The notes beneath the pieces were generated by a model. It worked only from the letters and a program-made list of their open reading frames with translations, was not told the origin of the DNA and did no database searches. DNA of 55,991 nt from Prolixibacteraceae bacterium (lineage in GTDB: Bacteria > Bacteroidota > Bacteroidia > Bacteroidales > Prolixibacteraceae), in contig JAIBEY010000083.1 in the NCBI GenBank assembly GCA_019459525.1, forward strand, positions 1-55,991. The letters are read 5' to 3'. The position numbers and the translations under genes were made by a program. Of this stretch, positions 17,605 through 27,339 are shown in pieces. How positions within the stretch are numbered: position 1 is the stretch's first letter; each line of letters starts with the position of its first letter.

Positions 17605-18603
17605 ATGCAACAACAAAACATACCCTGGGATGCAATTTCTGCTCAGTTAAAGAACGAGGCAGATCAGGAACAAATGAAGCAAATTCAGGAGTGGCTCGAT
17701 TCTTCTTCAGATCATCCGCTTATTCTGTCGGAGATTATGAATACGTGGTCGGTCACACAACGCACATCTGAATTTTATCAACCTGATTTGACCACCAACT
17801 GGCAAAAACTGATGGTTAAGATTAATCATCGTGCAACACCAAAATCCAACCGTATTATTTATTTTAAATGGGCTGCGGCTGCGGCTGTTGTGGTACTGGT
17901 TTTCCTGGCCGGGATTGGCTTAGGCGATGGTGCTTATGTGAAAAGCAACTGGGTTTCTTATACCAAAATTATTGCTCCTGAAGGAAACAAAACACAGATA
18001 ATATTACCAGACAGCACTCATGTCTGGCTCAATTCAGGTTCGGAATTACAATATGCTTCAGATTATTCTGCACAGAACCGGGAAGTGAAAATGAAAGGCG
18101 AATGTTTTTTTGATGTCGTTAAAGATCCCGATCATCCGTTTGTTGTTCGGGGCTCAAAATTTCAGGTGAAAGTTTATGGTACCCGGTTTAATGTGAATGA
18201 AGACATCTCTAAAGATATGGCTGATGTGACTTTAGTATCCGGAAAGGTTCAGGTATTAAATCTTCAGGGGAATTTGATTTCGGATCTGACTCCGGGAGAG
18301 CAGTTGGTTTACCGGGGTGGGACTTACCAGTTGCGCAAAGCTGAAAATATGGAAGCCTTAACTGCCTGGCTGAACAATATGCTGATTTTTGACAACCAAC
18401 CATTTGAAGAAGTGATTCATTACCTGGAGAAATGGTATGGGGTAAAGATCCATCTCGATCGGTCGTTGTACTATAGCCACAATTATACATTTAAGGTAAA
18501 AACCGAAAGCATGCGCGAAGTGCTGCAGCTAATCTCAGTAATTACGCCAATTGACTATCGTATTGAGGGGGAACAAATAACCATTAAATATAAAAAACGA
18601 TGA
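17605..18603 (+). CDS. FecR-family anti-sigma factor
   Basis: A 332-residue inner-membrane signal transducer. The N-terminal ~80 cytoplasmic residues would bind the ECF sigma factor. A membrane helix lies at ~88-105 (WAAAAAVVVLVFLAGIGL). The periplasmic FecR domain (~115-215) has the hallmark strands APEGNKTQIILPDSTHVWLNSGSEL (split here at the family motif LPDST.VWLN), REVKMKGECFFDV and FVVRGSKFQVKVYGTRFNV. A DUF4974 domain closes the protein (~255-325). It precedes SusC with an STN domain, the arrangement of trans-envelope signalling in which receptor occupancy releases sigma activity. The start is ATG 17605. Confidence 0.95.
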   Translation: MQQQNIPWDAISAQLKNEADQEQMKQIQEWLDSSSDHPLILSEIMNTWSVTQRTSEFYQPDLTTNWQKLMVKINHRATPKSNRIIYFKWAAAAAVVVLVFLAGIGLGDGAYVKSNWVSYTKIIAPEGNKTQIILPDSTHVWLNSGSELQYASDYSAQNREVKMKGECFFDVVKDPDHPFVVRGSKFQVKVYGTRFNVNEDISKDMADVTLVSGKVQVLNLQGNLISDLTPGEQLVYRGGTYQLRKAENMEALTAWLNNMLIFDNQPFEEVIHYLEKWYGVKIHLDRSLYYSHNYTFKVKTESMREVLQLISVITPIDYRIEGEQITIKYKKR

Positions 18604-18744
18604 AGTAATGCGAAAAAAAACAGGAAGTGGTTGAGACTCCCTGTTTCTAAATTAGTTTTATTGTTGAACCGAATTTTTAAATGCAAAAAGCTTCCTGAGA
18701 AAAAGTACTGCATCAAAAATTCAAAAACTAAATCATTCAAAATT

Positions 18745-21700
18745 ATGAAAAAAAAATTAATGCGAGTGTGGCGGGTTAATCCGCTTGCACAAAAAATTCT
18801 TTTAACTATGCGACTGACCCTATTCTTAATGGTTCTGAGTGTTTTCAGTGCTTTTTCGGGCACCTATGCACAGAAAACCAAATTAAACCTGAAAGTTCAG
18901 AACGGACAGGTAAAGGAGGTCCTGAATGAAATCGAAAATCAAAGCGAATTCTTTTTCATGTACGACAACAAACAAGTGGATGTTGAGCGTAAAGTAAACA
19001 TGCAGGTGAATGCAATGAGCATCGATCAGGTACTTCAAAAACTGTTTGAAGGAACAGGAACGAATTACAAGGTAGTAAACCGGCAGATCTTGCTTTTTAC
19101 TGAAAACCAAAATAGTACTTTTACACAGCAAACTGCTAAAGTTTCGGGAAAAGTGACCGATTTATCAGGAGCTCCTGTTCCCGGAGTATCGGTGGTGGTA
19201 AAAGGATCGACCAACGGAACACTCACTGACATTGATGGATCGTACGTCCTTTCCGGAGTTCCGGTTAATGCAAGCTTGCAGTTTTCTTTTATCGGAATGA
19301 AGTTGCAGGAAATACCTGTTGCCGGAAAAACGATTATTAACGTAAAGCTCGAAGAAGAAACTATCGGGATTGAGGAAGTTATTGCGATCGGATACGGTGT
19401 TCAGAAAAAGAAACTAAACACAGGAGCAACGATTCAGGTAAGTGGTGACGATCTGCAAAAGATGAGCACTGTAAGTGCTTTAGGCGCTTTGCAAAGTCAA
19501 ACTCCCGGAGTTAGCATTACTCAATCGTCGGGTATGCCGGGCGAAGGTTTTAAAGTAACCGTTCGTGGATTGGGAACTGTAGGCTCCTCCACACCGTTGT
19601 ATGTAATCGATGGAGTTGCCGGTGGTGATATTAATGCTTTATCTACTTCGGATATCGAATCGATTGACGTGTTGAAAGATGCTGCTTCGGCTGCCATTTA
19701 TGGTGCGCGTGCAGCCAACGGAGTTATCCTGGTTACTACCAAACAGGGAAAATCAGGTAAAATGCAAATTACCTATGATGGCTATTACGGCATACAGAAT
19801 CCTTACAAAGAGGCACCACTTCTTAATGCCAAGGAATACATGACTATCCTGGATGAAATTAATTTCAACGAAGGTTTGGCAGCCTATGATTGGGCAACCA
19901 TGATGCCTGATCTGTATAATAAAATCAACAGTGGCGAATGGAACGGAACAAACTGGATTAATGAAATCCGGAATAAAAATGCGGTTACCCAAAACCATGC
20001 AATTAACATTGCCGGAGGTAGCGAGATTTCAAAATTCTCTATGGGTTTTTCTTCGGTTGACCAACAAGGTATTTATGGTAGCCCGGTAGAACCCGATTTT
20101 AAACGTTACACTGCCAGGTTAAACTCAGAACATATCCTTTTAAAAGGAGCCAATGGCTTTGATGTCATTAAGTTTGGTGAAAACTTAAATTACAGTTACA
20201 ACGAAAAACAAGGTATTGGTATCGGAAATATTTATTGGAACGATATTCATAACATGTTGGTTGGATGTCCGTTGATGCCGGTATATAATGCTGAAGGAGA
20301 ATATTTTGATAAGTCAGATAAGGCTGCTTCAGGTCTTGATAAGTTAAGTCCGGATATGAGCAACCCTATTGCCAATATGGTTTATAACCGCGGACAGAAC
20401 TTGTCGAAGAACTACGCATTAAATACCAATGCTTATCTTGAAATTCAGCCAATCCGAAGTCTTATTCTGAGAAGCAGTTTTGGATATAAGATGTCCGCCA
20501 GCAGCTACCGTCAATACACCCCAACTTACGAATTATCGCAGTCGAGTGTTAACACAATTGATAAAGTAAACCAGTCGATAAATGCAGGTTACAACTGGAC
20601 CTGGGAAAATACATTGGCTTATTCATTTCGGATTAACGAGCATTCTTTTAATGCCCTTGTTGGCCAGTCGATGGAAAAATGGGGATTGGGAGAAGGTGTA
20701 AACGTAACAAACGGATATTCCCTTTTCGACGATTTTGAGCATGCCTGGATTGATAATACCAAAGGTTTAACTTCGGGTGTTACCACTTTAAAAGGAAATC
20801 CGTGGGGCGAAGGCGGAATTACATCGTTCTTCGGTCGTATGAATTATAACTACAAAGAAACCTACATGGCATCTGTCGTGATGCGTGCTGATGGTTCTTC
20901 AAATTTTGCACGTGGTAATCGTTGGGGTTATTTTCCATCGGTATCGGCCGGTTGGGTTCTTTCCAACGAGTCATTTATGGAAAGTTCAAAAAACTGGATT
21001 AATTTCCTGAAATTACGCGGTAGCTGGGGTCAGAATGGTAACGCATCCATTGCAAATTTCCAATACCTTGCAACTGTTGCTTTTGACGAAACCGCTGCAT
21101 ATTCTTTCGGTAACAACAAAGAATCTCAGTCAACCGGAGGCTATGCCGAAATTCTGCCCAACAAAGACATTACCTGGGAAACTTCAGAACAGCTCGATTT
21201 AGGTTTTGATACCCGCTTCCTGAATTCTCGTTTGGGTTTAGCTTTCGACTGGTATAAGAAAACGACCAAAGATTGGTTGGTTGTTGCCCCTACCTTAGCT
21301 TCTTACGGAACAAATGCGCCATACATTAATGGCGGTGACGTAGAAAACAAAGGTATTGAACTGGCTTTAACCTGGAACGACAACGTTGGCGATTTTACCT
21401 ATGGTGTTAACCTAAACCTTGCAAGTAACAAGAATGAAGTTACCCGTATTGCAAACGGTGAGGGAATCATTCATGGTGATGCCAATGTATTAAGTCAGGG
21501 TACTACTGAAATGTATCGTGCTGAAGTTGGAAAACCAATCGGTTATTTCTGGGGATACCAAACAGCCGGAGTATTCCAGAATGCCGAGCAAATAAAAAAT
21601 ACTACTGCGATTTTGCAAACGAATCCGCAACCGGGTGATTTAATTTTTGTTGATACGAACAATGACGGAAGCATAACCGAAAAAGATAAGGTAGAAATTG

Positions 21701-22203
21701 GTAATCCCCATCCTGATGTCACTCTCGGATTTAGCTTTAACTTAGGATACAAAGGATTTGATTTATCGGTAGCAACAACAGGCGCTTTTGGCCAGCAGAT
21801 TGCTAAATCGTACCGTTCGTTTGCCGACACAAAAATCCAGAACTACACGACCGATATTTTTGCTCGCTGGCACGGCGAAGGAACTTCGAATAAGCTGCCT
21901 CGTTTAACCAGTGGCAGCAATACAAACTGGCAGGAAATTTCTGACATTTACATTGAAGATGGCGATTATCTGAAAATTCAGAACGTGACCATTGGTTACG
22001 ATTTCAAAAAATTATTCACCAAACTTCCTTTCGGCCAGACTCGTTTGTATTTGACAGCTCAAAACCTCTATACTTTTACTAATTATTCTGGTGCAGATCC
22101 TGAAATTGGCTATGGCTACGATAAAAGCTGGGTATCTGGTATCGACTTAGGTTTTTACCCAAGTCCGAGAACAATTTTGATGGGTGTTAATATCAAATTT
22201 TAA
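18745..22203 (+). CDS. SusC/RagA TonB-linked outer-membrane protein with STN domain
   Basis: 1152 residues from ATG 18745, which is preferred over TTG 18631 because the signal peptide (about 1-42, ending TYAQ) follows it correctly. Domains: STN at ~46-100 (LNLKVQNGQVKEVLNEIENQ in pieces), carboxypeptidase-regulatory-like at ~131-205 (GKVTDLSGAPVPGVSVVVKG), TonB plug at ~225-330 (VRGLGTVGSSTPLYVIDGV, SIDVLKDAASAAIYGARAANG, the SusC signature), then the 22-strand barrel ending TILMGVNIKF. With SusD it imports a large ligand, usually a glycan. The STN domain is the part that contacts FecR. First of a three-gene set. Confidence 0.97.
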   Translation: MKKKLMRVWRVNPLAQKILLTMRLTLFLMVLSVFSAFSGTYAQKTKLNLKVQNGQVKEVLNEIENQSEFFFMYDNKQVDVERKVNMQVNAMSIDQVLQKLFEGTGTNYKVVNRQILLFTENQNSTFTQQTAKVSGKVTDLSGAPVPGVSVVVKGSTNGTLTDIDGSYVLSGVPVNASLQFSFIGMKLQEIPVAGKTIINVKLEEETIGIEEVIAIGYGVQKKKLNTGATIQVSGDDLQKMSTVSALGALQSQTPGVSITQSSGMPGEGFKVTVRGLGTVGSSTPLYVIDGVAGGDINALSTSDIESIDVLKDAASAAIYGARAANGVILVTTKQGKSGKMQITYDGYYGIQNPYKEAPLLNAKEYMTILDEINFNEGLAAYDWATMMPDLYNKINSGEWNGTNWINEIRNKNAVTQNHAINIAGGSEISKFSMGFSSVDQQGIYGSPVEPDFKRYTARLNSEHILLKGANGFDVIKFGENLNYSYNEKQGIGIGNIYWNDIHNMLVGCPLMPVYNAEGEYFDKSDKAASGLDKLSPDMSNPIANMVYNRGQNLSKNYALNTNAYLEIQPIRSLILRSSFGYKMSASSYRQYTPTYELSQSSVNTIDKVNQSINAGYNWTWENTLAYSFRINEHSFNALVGQSMEKWGLGEGVNVTNGYSLFDDFEHAWIDNTKGLTSGVTTLKGNPWGEGGITSFFGRMNYNYKETYMASVVMRADGSSNFARGNRWGYFPSVSAGWVLSNESFMESSKNWINFLKLRGSWGQNGNASIANFQYLATVAFDETAAYSFGNNKESQSTGGYAEILPNKDITWETSEQLDLGFDTRFLNSRLGLAFDWYKKTTKDWLVVAPTLASYGTNAPYINGGDVENKGIELALTWNDNVGDFTYGVNLNLASNKNEVTRIANGEGIIHGDANVLSQGTTEMYRAEVGKPIGYFWGYQTAGVFQNAEQIKNTTAILQTNPQPGDLIFVDTNNDGSITEKDKVEIGNPHPDVTLGFSFNLGYKGFDLSVATTGAFGQQIAKSYRSFADTKIQNYTTDIFARWHGEGTSNKLPRLTSGSNTNWQEISDIYIEDGDYLKIQNVTIGYDFKKLFTKLPFGQTRLYLTAQNLYTFTNYSGADPEIGYGYDKSWVSGIDLGFYPSPRTILMGVNIKF

Positions 22204-22216
22204 TCTGTTTTTCGCT

Positions 22217-23926
22217 ATGAAGAATTTACTATATGTATGTGTAGCAGCATCTTCGCTGTTATTTATGAGTTGTGAAGATTTTCTTGATACAAAAAATCTC
22301 ACCAAAAAGGATACTTCTAATTATCCTGAAACGCTGACTGATGCGGAACAAATGATTACCGGAATTTATTCCAACCTGAATTACGCGGCTGCCGATCCGC
22401 ACCAGACTTTCTTTTATGCTGCAGAACTTGCATCTGACGACAGGCTGGGTGGTGGAGGCGAAAACGATAAGCTCATGCAGTCGCTGGATCTTTTGATGAA
22501 CTACCAGTCGAGTATGCTCGAAACATTCTGGAAAGTTCGGTATAAAGGTATTTTCCGCGCCAATATGGCTATCGAAACCCTGGACAATTGTACAGGTTAC
22601 GAAACCGAAGATCAGAAAAACCAGATGAAGGGCGAAGCATATTTTATGCGTGCGTTTTTCTATTACGAAATGGCTTCGTATTTTGGCCAGATTCCGTTGG
22701 TTGTAACAACCGATCCGGTTAACCTGCCCAAAGCCACTCCTGACGAAATTTATGCGCAGATTGCATCTGACCTGAAAAATGCCATTGAACTGATGCCAGC
22801 CAAATCTTATACTTCGGTAGAAGCTGGCCACGCTACAAAATGGACAGCCCAGGCTTTGATGGCTCGTGTTTACCTGTTTTATACCGGTTTCTACGGAAAA
22901 ACAGAAATGCCTTTACCCGAAGGTGGTTCAGTAACCAAATCGCAAGTAGTTACCTGGGTTGAGGATTGTATCAAAAACAGTGGAAACACCTTGGTAACAG
23001 ATTTCCGTAATCTTTGGGCATATTCCAACAAATATACCGTGAACGACTATGCTATGACCAAAGGAAAAGGTTTAAACTGGGTCGAAAACGATGGCGCTGT
23101 CAATCCGGAAACCTTGTTTGCAATCAAATTTTCAAACTTTCCGAGTTGGAGCACTACCATTGGTTATTCTAACCAGTACGTTCTTCATTTTGGTTTACGT
23201 GGTGGACAGGATTATGCCAAAACCTTTCCGTTTGGACAAGGATGGGGTGCAGGTCCTGTAAATCCAACCCTGTGGAATGAGTGGAAACAAGCTGAACCAA
23301 CCGATGTTCGCCGCGAAGCTTCTATTATCGATTTACCAAACGAATTGCCTAATTATGCAAAAGGTGGTTGGGTCGATTTTGTTCAGGAAACAGATTACTG
23401 GCAAAAGAAGTACAGCCCCGTAACTGCCAAAAAAGCCGACGGAACCATTACTCCATCATACAGTTCGCTGATGTACAATACACCGGAAGATATGCAACTC
23501 GACAATACCCAGGATTTAGTGCTGATTCGTATGGCCGATGTTTACCTGATGCACTCCGAGCTGACAGAAACCAATACATATATGAATCTGGTTCGTAAAC
23601 GTGCCGGATTGACTGATAAACCATACAGTTTGGCTAACATCCAGAACGAACGCCGTTGGGAACTTGCTTTCGAAGGAGTTCGTTGGAATGATATCCGCCG
23701 TTGGGGTATTGCTCCCGATCTGCTTGACAAACAAATTGGTGTTCCTGTTTACTTTAAAGGGGTAGCAGAAACCAATAAGTCAATAGGTGGAGGCTATAAG
23801 GCTCGCTACGCTGCAACAAAAGGGTTCTTCCCAATTCCTGAAAATCAGATCGCATTATCAGAAGGTGTGCTTGTTCAGAACGAAGGATGGGGAACACCAG
23901 CTGCTGAATATGCCGGTTGGAAATAA
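22217..23926 (+). CDS. SusD/RagB nutrient-binding outer-membrane lipoprotein
   Basis: 569 residues from ATG 22217, chosen because the lipoprotein signal MKNLLYVCVAASSLLFMSC places the lipid on Cys19; a longer in-frame start at 22184 overlaps susC and spoils this. TPR-like helices typical of SusD are visible (KGEAYFMRAFFYYEMASYFG, ATKWTAQALMARVYLF) and the C-terminal signature NERRWELAFEGVRWNDIRRWG. It sits as a lid on SusC and binds the ligand. It is 13 nt after susC. The glycan specificity cannot be read from sequence, and no glycoside hydrolase is adjacent to help. Confidence 0.96.
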   Translation: MKNLLYVCVAASSLLFMSCEDFLDTKNLTKKDTSNYPETLTDAEQMITGIYSNLNYAAADPHQTFFYAAELASDDRLGGGGENDKLMQSLDLLMNYQSSMLETFWKVRYKGIFRANMAIETLDNCTGYETEDQKNQMKGEAYFMRAFFYYEMASYFGQIPLVVTTDPVNLPKATPDEIYAQIASDLKNAIELMPAKSYTSVEAGHATKWTAQALMARVYLFYTGFYGKTEMPLPEGGSVTKSQVVTWVEDCIKNSGNTLVTDFRNLWAYSNKYTVNDYAMTKGKGLNWVENDGAVNPETLFAIKFSNFPSWSTTIGYSNQYVLHFGLRGGQDYAKTFPFGQGWGAGPVNPTLWNEWKQAEPTDVRREASIIDLPNELPNYAKGGWVDFVQETDYWQKKYSPVTAKKADGTITPSYSSLMYNTPEDMQLDNTQDLVLIRMADVYLMHSELTETNTYMNLVRKRAGLTDKPYSLANIQNERRWELAFEGVRWNDIRRWGIAPDLLDKQIGVPVYFKGVAETNKSIGGGYKARYAATKGFFPIPENQIALSEGVLVQNEGWGTPAAEYAGWK

Positions 23927-24046
23927 TTTTTGTTTAATGGTTTATTAAATGAGTTAATATGAAACGAGCCATGAGGGATAACCACCCACAGGAAAATGAC
24001 TGTAATGGCGAGTTCCATGTGGCAATTAAAAAACAAATTATAACAC

Positions 24047-24898
24047 ATGAAAAAATCGATTATATACGCATTCTGCATACTGGCTATCGCATTAGTAGCC
24101 TGTGAGCCCATTGAAGAACGAGATTCAATTGGAAGTGCAATTAGTGCTGACAAACTGGATGTAAAAGCGACCCCGATTGTAGTTAATGGAAAAAATGGGA
24201 ATATGGTTATTCTTGAAAACCATAGTCCTGTGTTATCGGCATGGAATTGCGGAGGCGCTGTTTCTTCAAAATCCTACGATACTGTAATGGTTGTTAAAAC
24301 TGGCTCAATTGATGTTGCCTTTACCGGATTAAACCCTGATGGAACCAAGATTTCCAAGAATTTTACTATTCAGGTTGATGTCCTTTCCACATTACCAACC
24401 GAATATAAAAATCTTTTTGGTGATCCTACTCAGGGAATTACTTCTAAAAAGTATGTTTGGGACGAAACGGCAGGAGCTGTTTGGGGCAATGGTGGATATT
24501 TGGGCAATACTTCTCCCGGATGGTGGACCAATGATAAAGCTGCCATGGATAAGGAAGATGCGGATTATGGTTCTGAGGGATACATGATCTTTGACCTGAA
24601 TGGTATGACTTTGAAAAAATCGAATGCCGCCGGAACAAAAACCGAAACAGGTACTGCATCGCTCGATTTGAGTTCGAAAAAGCTCGATGGCAATGGCGCT
24701 GTATGGGCAAGTGCAAAATTGATTACAAAGAATGTTACCGTACTAAAAGGTGTTGCACCGAATGGAGGTAATGCTCCTGTTTATGATTATGATATCCTTA
24801 AACTGTCAGATTCTAAGCTGGTATTGGCCTGGCCGGAGCCGGGTTCCGGAGCTTGGGGAACTGCTTGGTTCTGGATGTTCAGAAAAGCTGATAATTAG
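24047..24898 (+). CDS. SusCD-linked surface lipoprotein of unknown family
   Basis: A 283-residue lipoprotein with lipobox ALVAC (Cys19). An N-terminal Ig/PKD-like segment (ADKLDVKATPIVVNGKNGN, GAVSSKSYDTVMVVKTGSIDV) precedes a beta-rich, tryptophan-rich C-terminal half (YVWDETAGAVWGNGGYLGN, SPGWWTN, WPEPGSGAWGTAWFWMF) with many exposed aromatic residues. Its position directly after SusD and the aromatic content suggest a SusE/F-like surface glycan-binding protein. It is followed by a strong terminator at 24923-24954, so it ends the susCD transcript. The exact family is not recognised. Confidence 0.75.
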   Translation: MKKSIIYAFCILAIALVACEPIEERDSIGSAISADKLDVKATPIVVNGKNGNMVILENHSPVLSAWNCGGAVSSKSYDTVMVVKTGSIDVAFTGLNPDGTKISKNFTIQVDVLSTLPTEYKNLFGDPTQGITSKKYVWDETAGAVWGNGGYLGNTSPGWWTNDKAAMDKEDADYGSEGYMIFDLNGMTLKKSNAAGTKTETGTASLDLSSKKLDGNGAVWASAKLITKNVTVLKGVAPNGGNAPVYDYDILKLSDSKLVLAWPEPGSGAWGTAWFWMFRKADN

Positions 24899-24922
24899 TG
24901 GTACAATAATTTAGATTACTGG

Positions 24923-24954
24923 AAGAGGACGGGCTTAATGTCCGTCCTCTTTTT
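24923..24954 (+). terminator. Rho-independent terminator closing the susCD transcript
   Basis: A 10-bp perfect stem (24923-24932 AAGAGGACGG with 24942-24951 CCGTCCTCTT) with a 9-nt loop and T-run, 24 nt after the lipoprotein stop. Confidence 0.88.
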
Positions 24955-25001
24955 CGTTTTTAATTGTTCTTTTTCGGCAAAATGCTTTAATCCTTTTCGA
25001 T

Positions 25002-25595
25002 ATGAGAAATACAGTGTGTATTTTACTTCTGATCCTCGCTGGCTGTCATTCCGGAAATAATTTCCTTTTAAGGGGGCAACTGCCCGATAATACGTACGAT
25101 GGTGAGGTTATTTACCTGGTGCCGCTTGAAAATGCAGTAAAAGAACGAGTCGATTCCGCAAGGATAAAGGATGGGACATTCGCGTTTGAAGGAATAGCAG
25201 CGGTTCCTGAAATATACATCATCAGGGCAAAACCGGTATTGAGGTTTAATTTGGAAGAACTGCTCGTCGTGAGGGAATCCGGAACTCTTTTGGCAGACAT
25301 TGGGAAAAGCAGCTCTGTTACAGGCACCGCGCTTAATGATTCGCTTCAGCGCTGGAAAGAAAAAAAGATGATGTTCGACATCAGGAATGCTGAGTTGATT
25401 AAACAATTGAGAACCGCAGAAGAACCTTTAAAACCTGAAATTCAGCAAAGAGCCGACTCCCTTCAGGTTGATGGGATCAATTTTCATTTTAACTTCGTAC
25501 GGAATAATCGGGAAAATATTGTCGGCCAGTTGGTTCAGAAAATAATGGCCGGATCTTTCACGGAAGAGCAAATGCAGCAATTGAACGGAAAATGA
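25002..25595 (+). CDS. DUF4369-like lipoprotein without a thioredoxin domain
   Basis: A 197-residue lipoprotein with lipobox LILAGC (Cys15). Residues ~20-115 resemble DUF4369 (LRGQLPDNTYDGEVIYLVP, VDSARIKDGTFAFEG, YIIRAKPVLRFNLEELLVVRE in parts, GKSSSVTGTALNDSLQRW). In most Bacteroidota proteins this domain precedes an AhpC/TSA-type thioredoxin domain; here the protein ends after a helical tail (EEQMQQLNGK) and has no CxxC. It is the first gene of the operon running to 33288, 7 nt before the first DUF6057 gene. It may be the envelope partner of the CxxCH proteins downstream; this is inference. Confidence 0.7.
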   Translation: MRNTVCILLLILAGCHSGNNFLLRGQLPDNTYDGEVIYLVPLENAVKERVDSARIKDGTFAFEGIAAVPEIYIIRAKPVLRFNLEELLVVRESGTLLADIGKSSSVTGTALNDSLQRWKEKKMMFDIRNAELIKQLRTAEEPLKPEIQQRADSLQVDGINFHFNFVRNNRENIVGQLVQKIMAGSFTEEQMQQLNGK

Positions 25596-25602
25596 TCTGT
25601 AA

Positions 25603-27339
25603 ATGGTAGGATATTTCGCAAAATACAATTGGATCGTGCCAGTGGGGCTTATGGGATTAAGCTTTATATTTTTTCAATTGTGTTATCCATACCATTTATT
25701 TCTAAAAGAGCAGATTCAATTATTCCTGTACACTCCGGATTATTTCTTATCGTATTTTAAAAAACCGGCGTGGATGGCCAGTTATGTGGGCGATTTTCTG
25801 ACTCAGTTTTTTTATCTTCGGGGTGGTGGGGCCATGGTGTTGGCTTCACTTTTTGGAGTCGAATGGTTGCTGGGAACTGTTGTAATTAAACGGATTGCTG
25901 GAGTTGCTAATGCCGGACTTTGGGCATCGTTCCCGGTTTTGGCCGACTGGATTCTTCATTGCGATACTTTGCACGGGGTGTCGGTTTCGGTTGGTTTTAT
26001 ACTTGTCATGAGTTTGTTCCTGATCTATTCCCTGACAGCAAAGAAGTGGCTTTCCTATCTGGTTTTGGTCATATTCACGGTGTCTGGTTATTGGCTGGCT
26101 GGCGGGGCGTTTCTTATTTTCCCGTTTCTGGTTGTGGCTTACGACTTCAGCCAGCAAAAATCCAGTTGGCTCAAAGGGTTACTGGTTTTTGCAACGGTAT
26201 TCTCGATACCGGTAATGTGGCGGCATCATTACCTGCTTACCCAAATCCATTCGTTTATATTTCCTGCTTTTAACAAACAAAGTTTATTTCTCCCCGTGGC
26301 ATTGCTTGGTTCAGTAACCTGCGCCTTTTTACTGAAAAAACTTGAACTGACACATACTAAAATGATCGGTATTGGTGTTTCTTTTTCTCTTTTCGTTGTA
26401 CTGGCCACCGGATTAAAAGCGAATGCCAATTTTAATTTCGAGAAAATACTGTCGCTCGATTATGAAACCTATCTGGGGATTCCCGAACGGGTTGTGGGGT
26501 TAGCTAAAAAATATCAATTAAAAAACAAGCAGGCCTCCTATTTTACCAATATGGCTTTGGCCAGACAAGGTGTTTTGCCCGAATACCTGCTTCATTTTTA
26601 TCAGCCATTTTCGTTGGGCTTAATTCTGCCGGTAACGCCTAACGAAAACTGGCAATCTATTTTTGTAAGCAACGAAGTTTTTTTCCTGATGGGCGATATG
26701 AATCTGGCTCAGCATTCGGCCATGCTCGGCAATACATTTTCGCCTTACCAGCGCAGTTCGCGGATGATGCGGCGTTTAGCCGAAATTAATCTGGTGAATG
26801 AGGATTCGGCTGCGGCCAATAAATACCTTCGGATTTTGAGTAAAACACAGTTTCATAAAAAGTGGGCACAAAGCAGGCTGGCGATCAATCATTCTCCAAA
26901 TACAGTGCGTTGGCTGGCCGAAAAACGCACCCAACTTCCCCGTACCGATCGGTTGATCAAGTCAAACGATTACCTTGCAGCGCTCAGTTTTCTGGTTGAA
27001 CAAAACCCTGGGAACCTGATTGCATTAGATTACCTGCTTTGCTATCATTTGCTCAATAAAGACCTGAAATCGTTCCGGAACGTGTATGATCAGTACGCCC
27101 ATTCGGTTAACCGACCTGTTCCTGCGGTATATGGCGAGGCTTTGCTAATCGGGTTATTTACTTCAAGAGCTTCTTCAGCAGAAGCATTGGTTTATGCCAT
27201 TCGTCCCGAAAAATTAAAAGATTTTACCGATTATACCGAACTTTACGAAAAAACGGCTGGAGATAGTAATGCTTTGAAGGAACGGTTTGGGCGGTCGTAC
27301 TGGTTTTATTATCACTTTGCCACCATTCAGAAGAAATGA
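25603..27339 (+). CDS. DUF6057-type multi-pass membrane protein, copy A
   Basis: A 578-residue inner-membrane protein. About eight to ten hydrophobic segments fill residues 1-270, including VPVGLMGLSFIFFQLCY, YWLAGGAFLIFPFLVV and ISFSLFVVLATG-like stretches. The C-terminal ~300 residues are soluble and helical, TPR-like (MMRRLAEINLVNEDSAAANKYLRIL). It shares family motifs with the gene at 28808: FL..PDYFLSYF.KPAW...YVGDFLTQF, YWLAGGAFL, LLNKDLK. I assign it to DUF6057. It overlaps the next gene by 4 nt (ATGA), so the two are translationally coupled. Function unknown. Confidence 0.8.
   Translation: MVGYFAKYNWIVPVGLMGLSFIFFQLCYPYHLFLKEQIQLFLYTPDYFLSYFKKPAWMASYVGDFLTQFFYLRGGGAMVLASLFGVEWLLGTVVIKRIAGVANAGLWASFPVLADWILHCDTLHGVSVSVGFILVMSLFLIYSLTAKKWLSYLVLVIFTVSGYWLAGGAFLIFPFLVVAYDFSQQKSSWLKGLLVFATVFSIPVMWRHHYLLTQIHSFIFPAFNKQSLFLPVALLGSVTCAFLLKKLELTHTKMIGIGVSFSLFVVLATGLKANANFNFEKILSLDYETYLGIPERVVGLAKKYQLKNKQASYFTNMALARQGVLPEYLLHFYQPFSLGLILPVTPNENWQSIFVSNEVFFLMGDMNLAQHSAMLGNTFSPYQRSSRMMRRLAEINLVNEDSAAANKYLRILSKTQFHKKWAQSRLAINHSPNTVRWLAEKRTQLPRTDRLIKSNDYLAALSFLVEQNPGNLIALDYLLCYHLLNKDLKSFRNVYDQYAHSVNRPVPAVYGEALLIGLFTSRASSAEALVYAIRPEKLKDFTDYTELYEKTAGDSNALKERFGRSYWFYYHFATIQKK

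Noticed and set aside
18631-18744. Longer SusC start at TTG 18631
   Set aside because: It would place 38 residues before a normal signal peptide beginning at ATG 18745.
22259-22831. Minus-strand open frame of 190 codons in susD
   Set aside because: Antisense to a clear SusD sequence.
23959-24046. Short plus-strand frame starting ATG 23959 between susD and the next lipoprotein
   Set aside because: It runs into the lipoprotein gene in another frame and shows no coding character.
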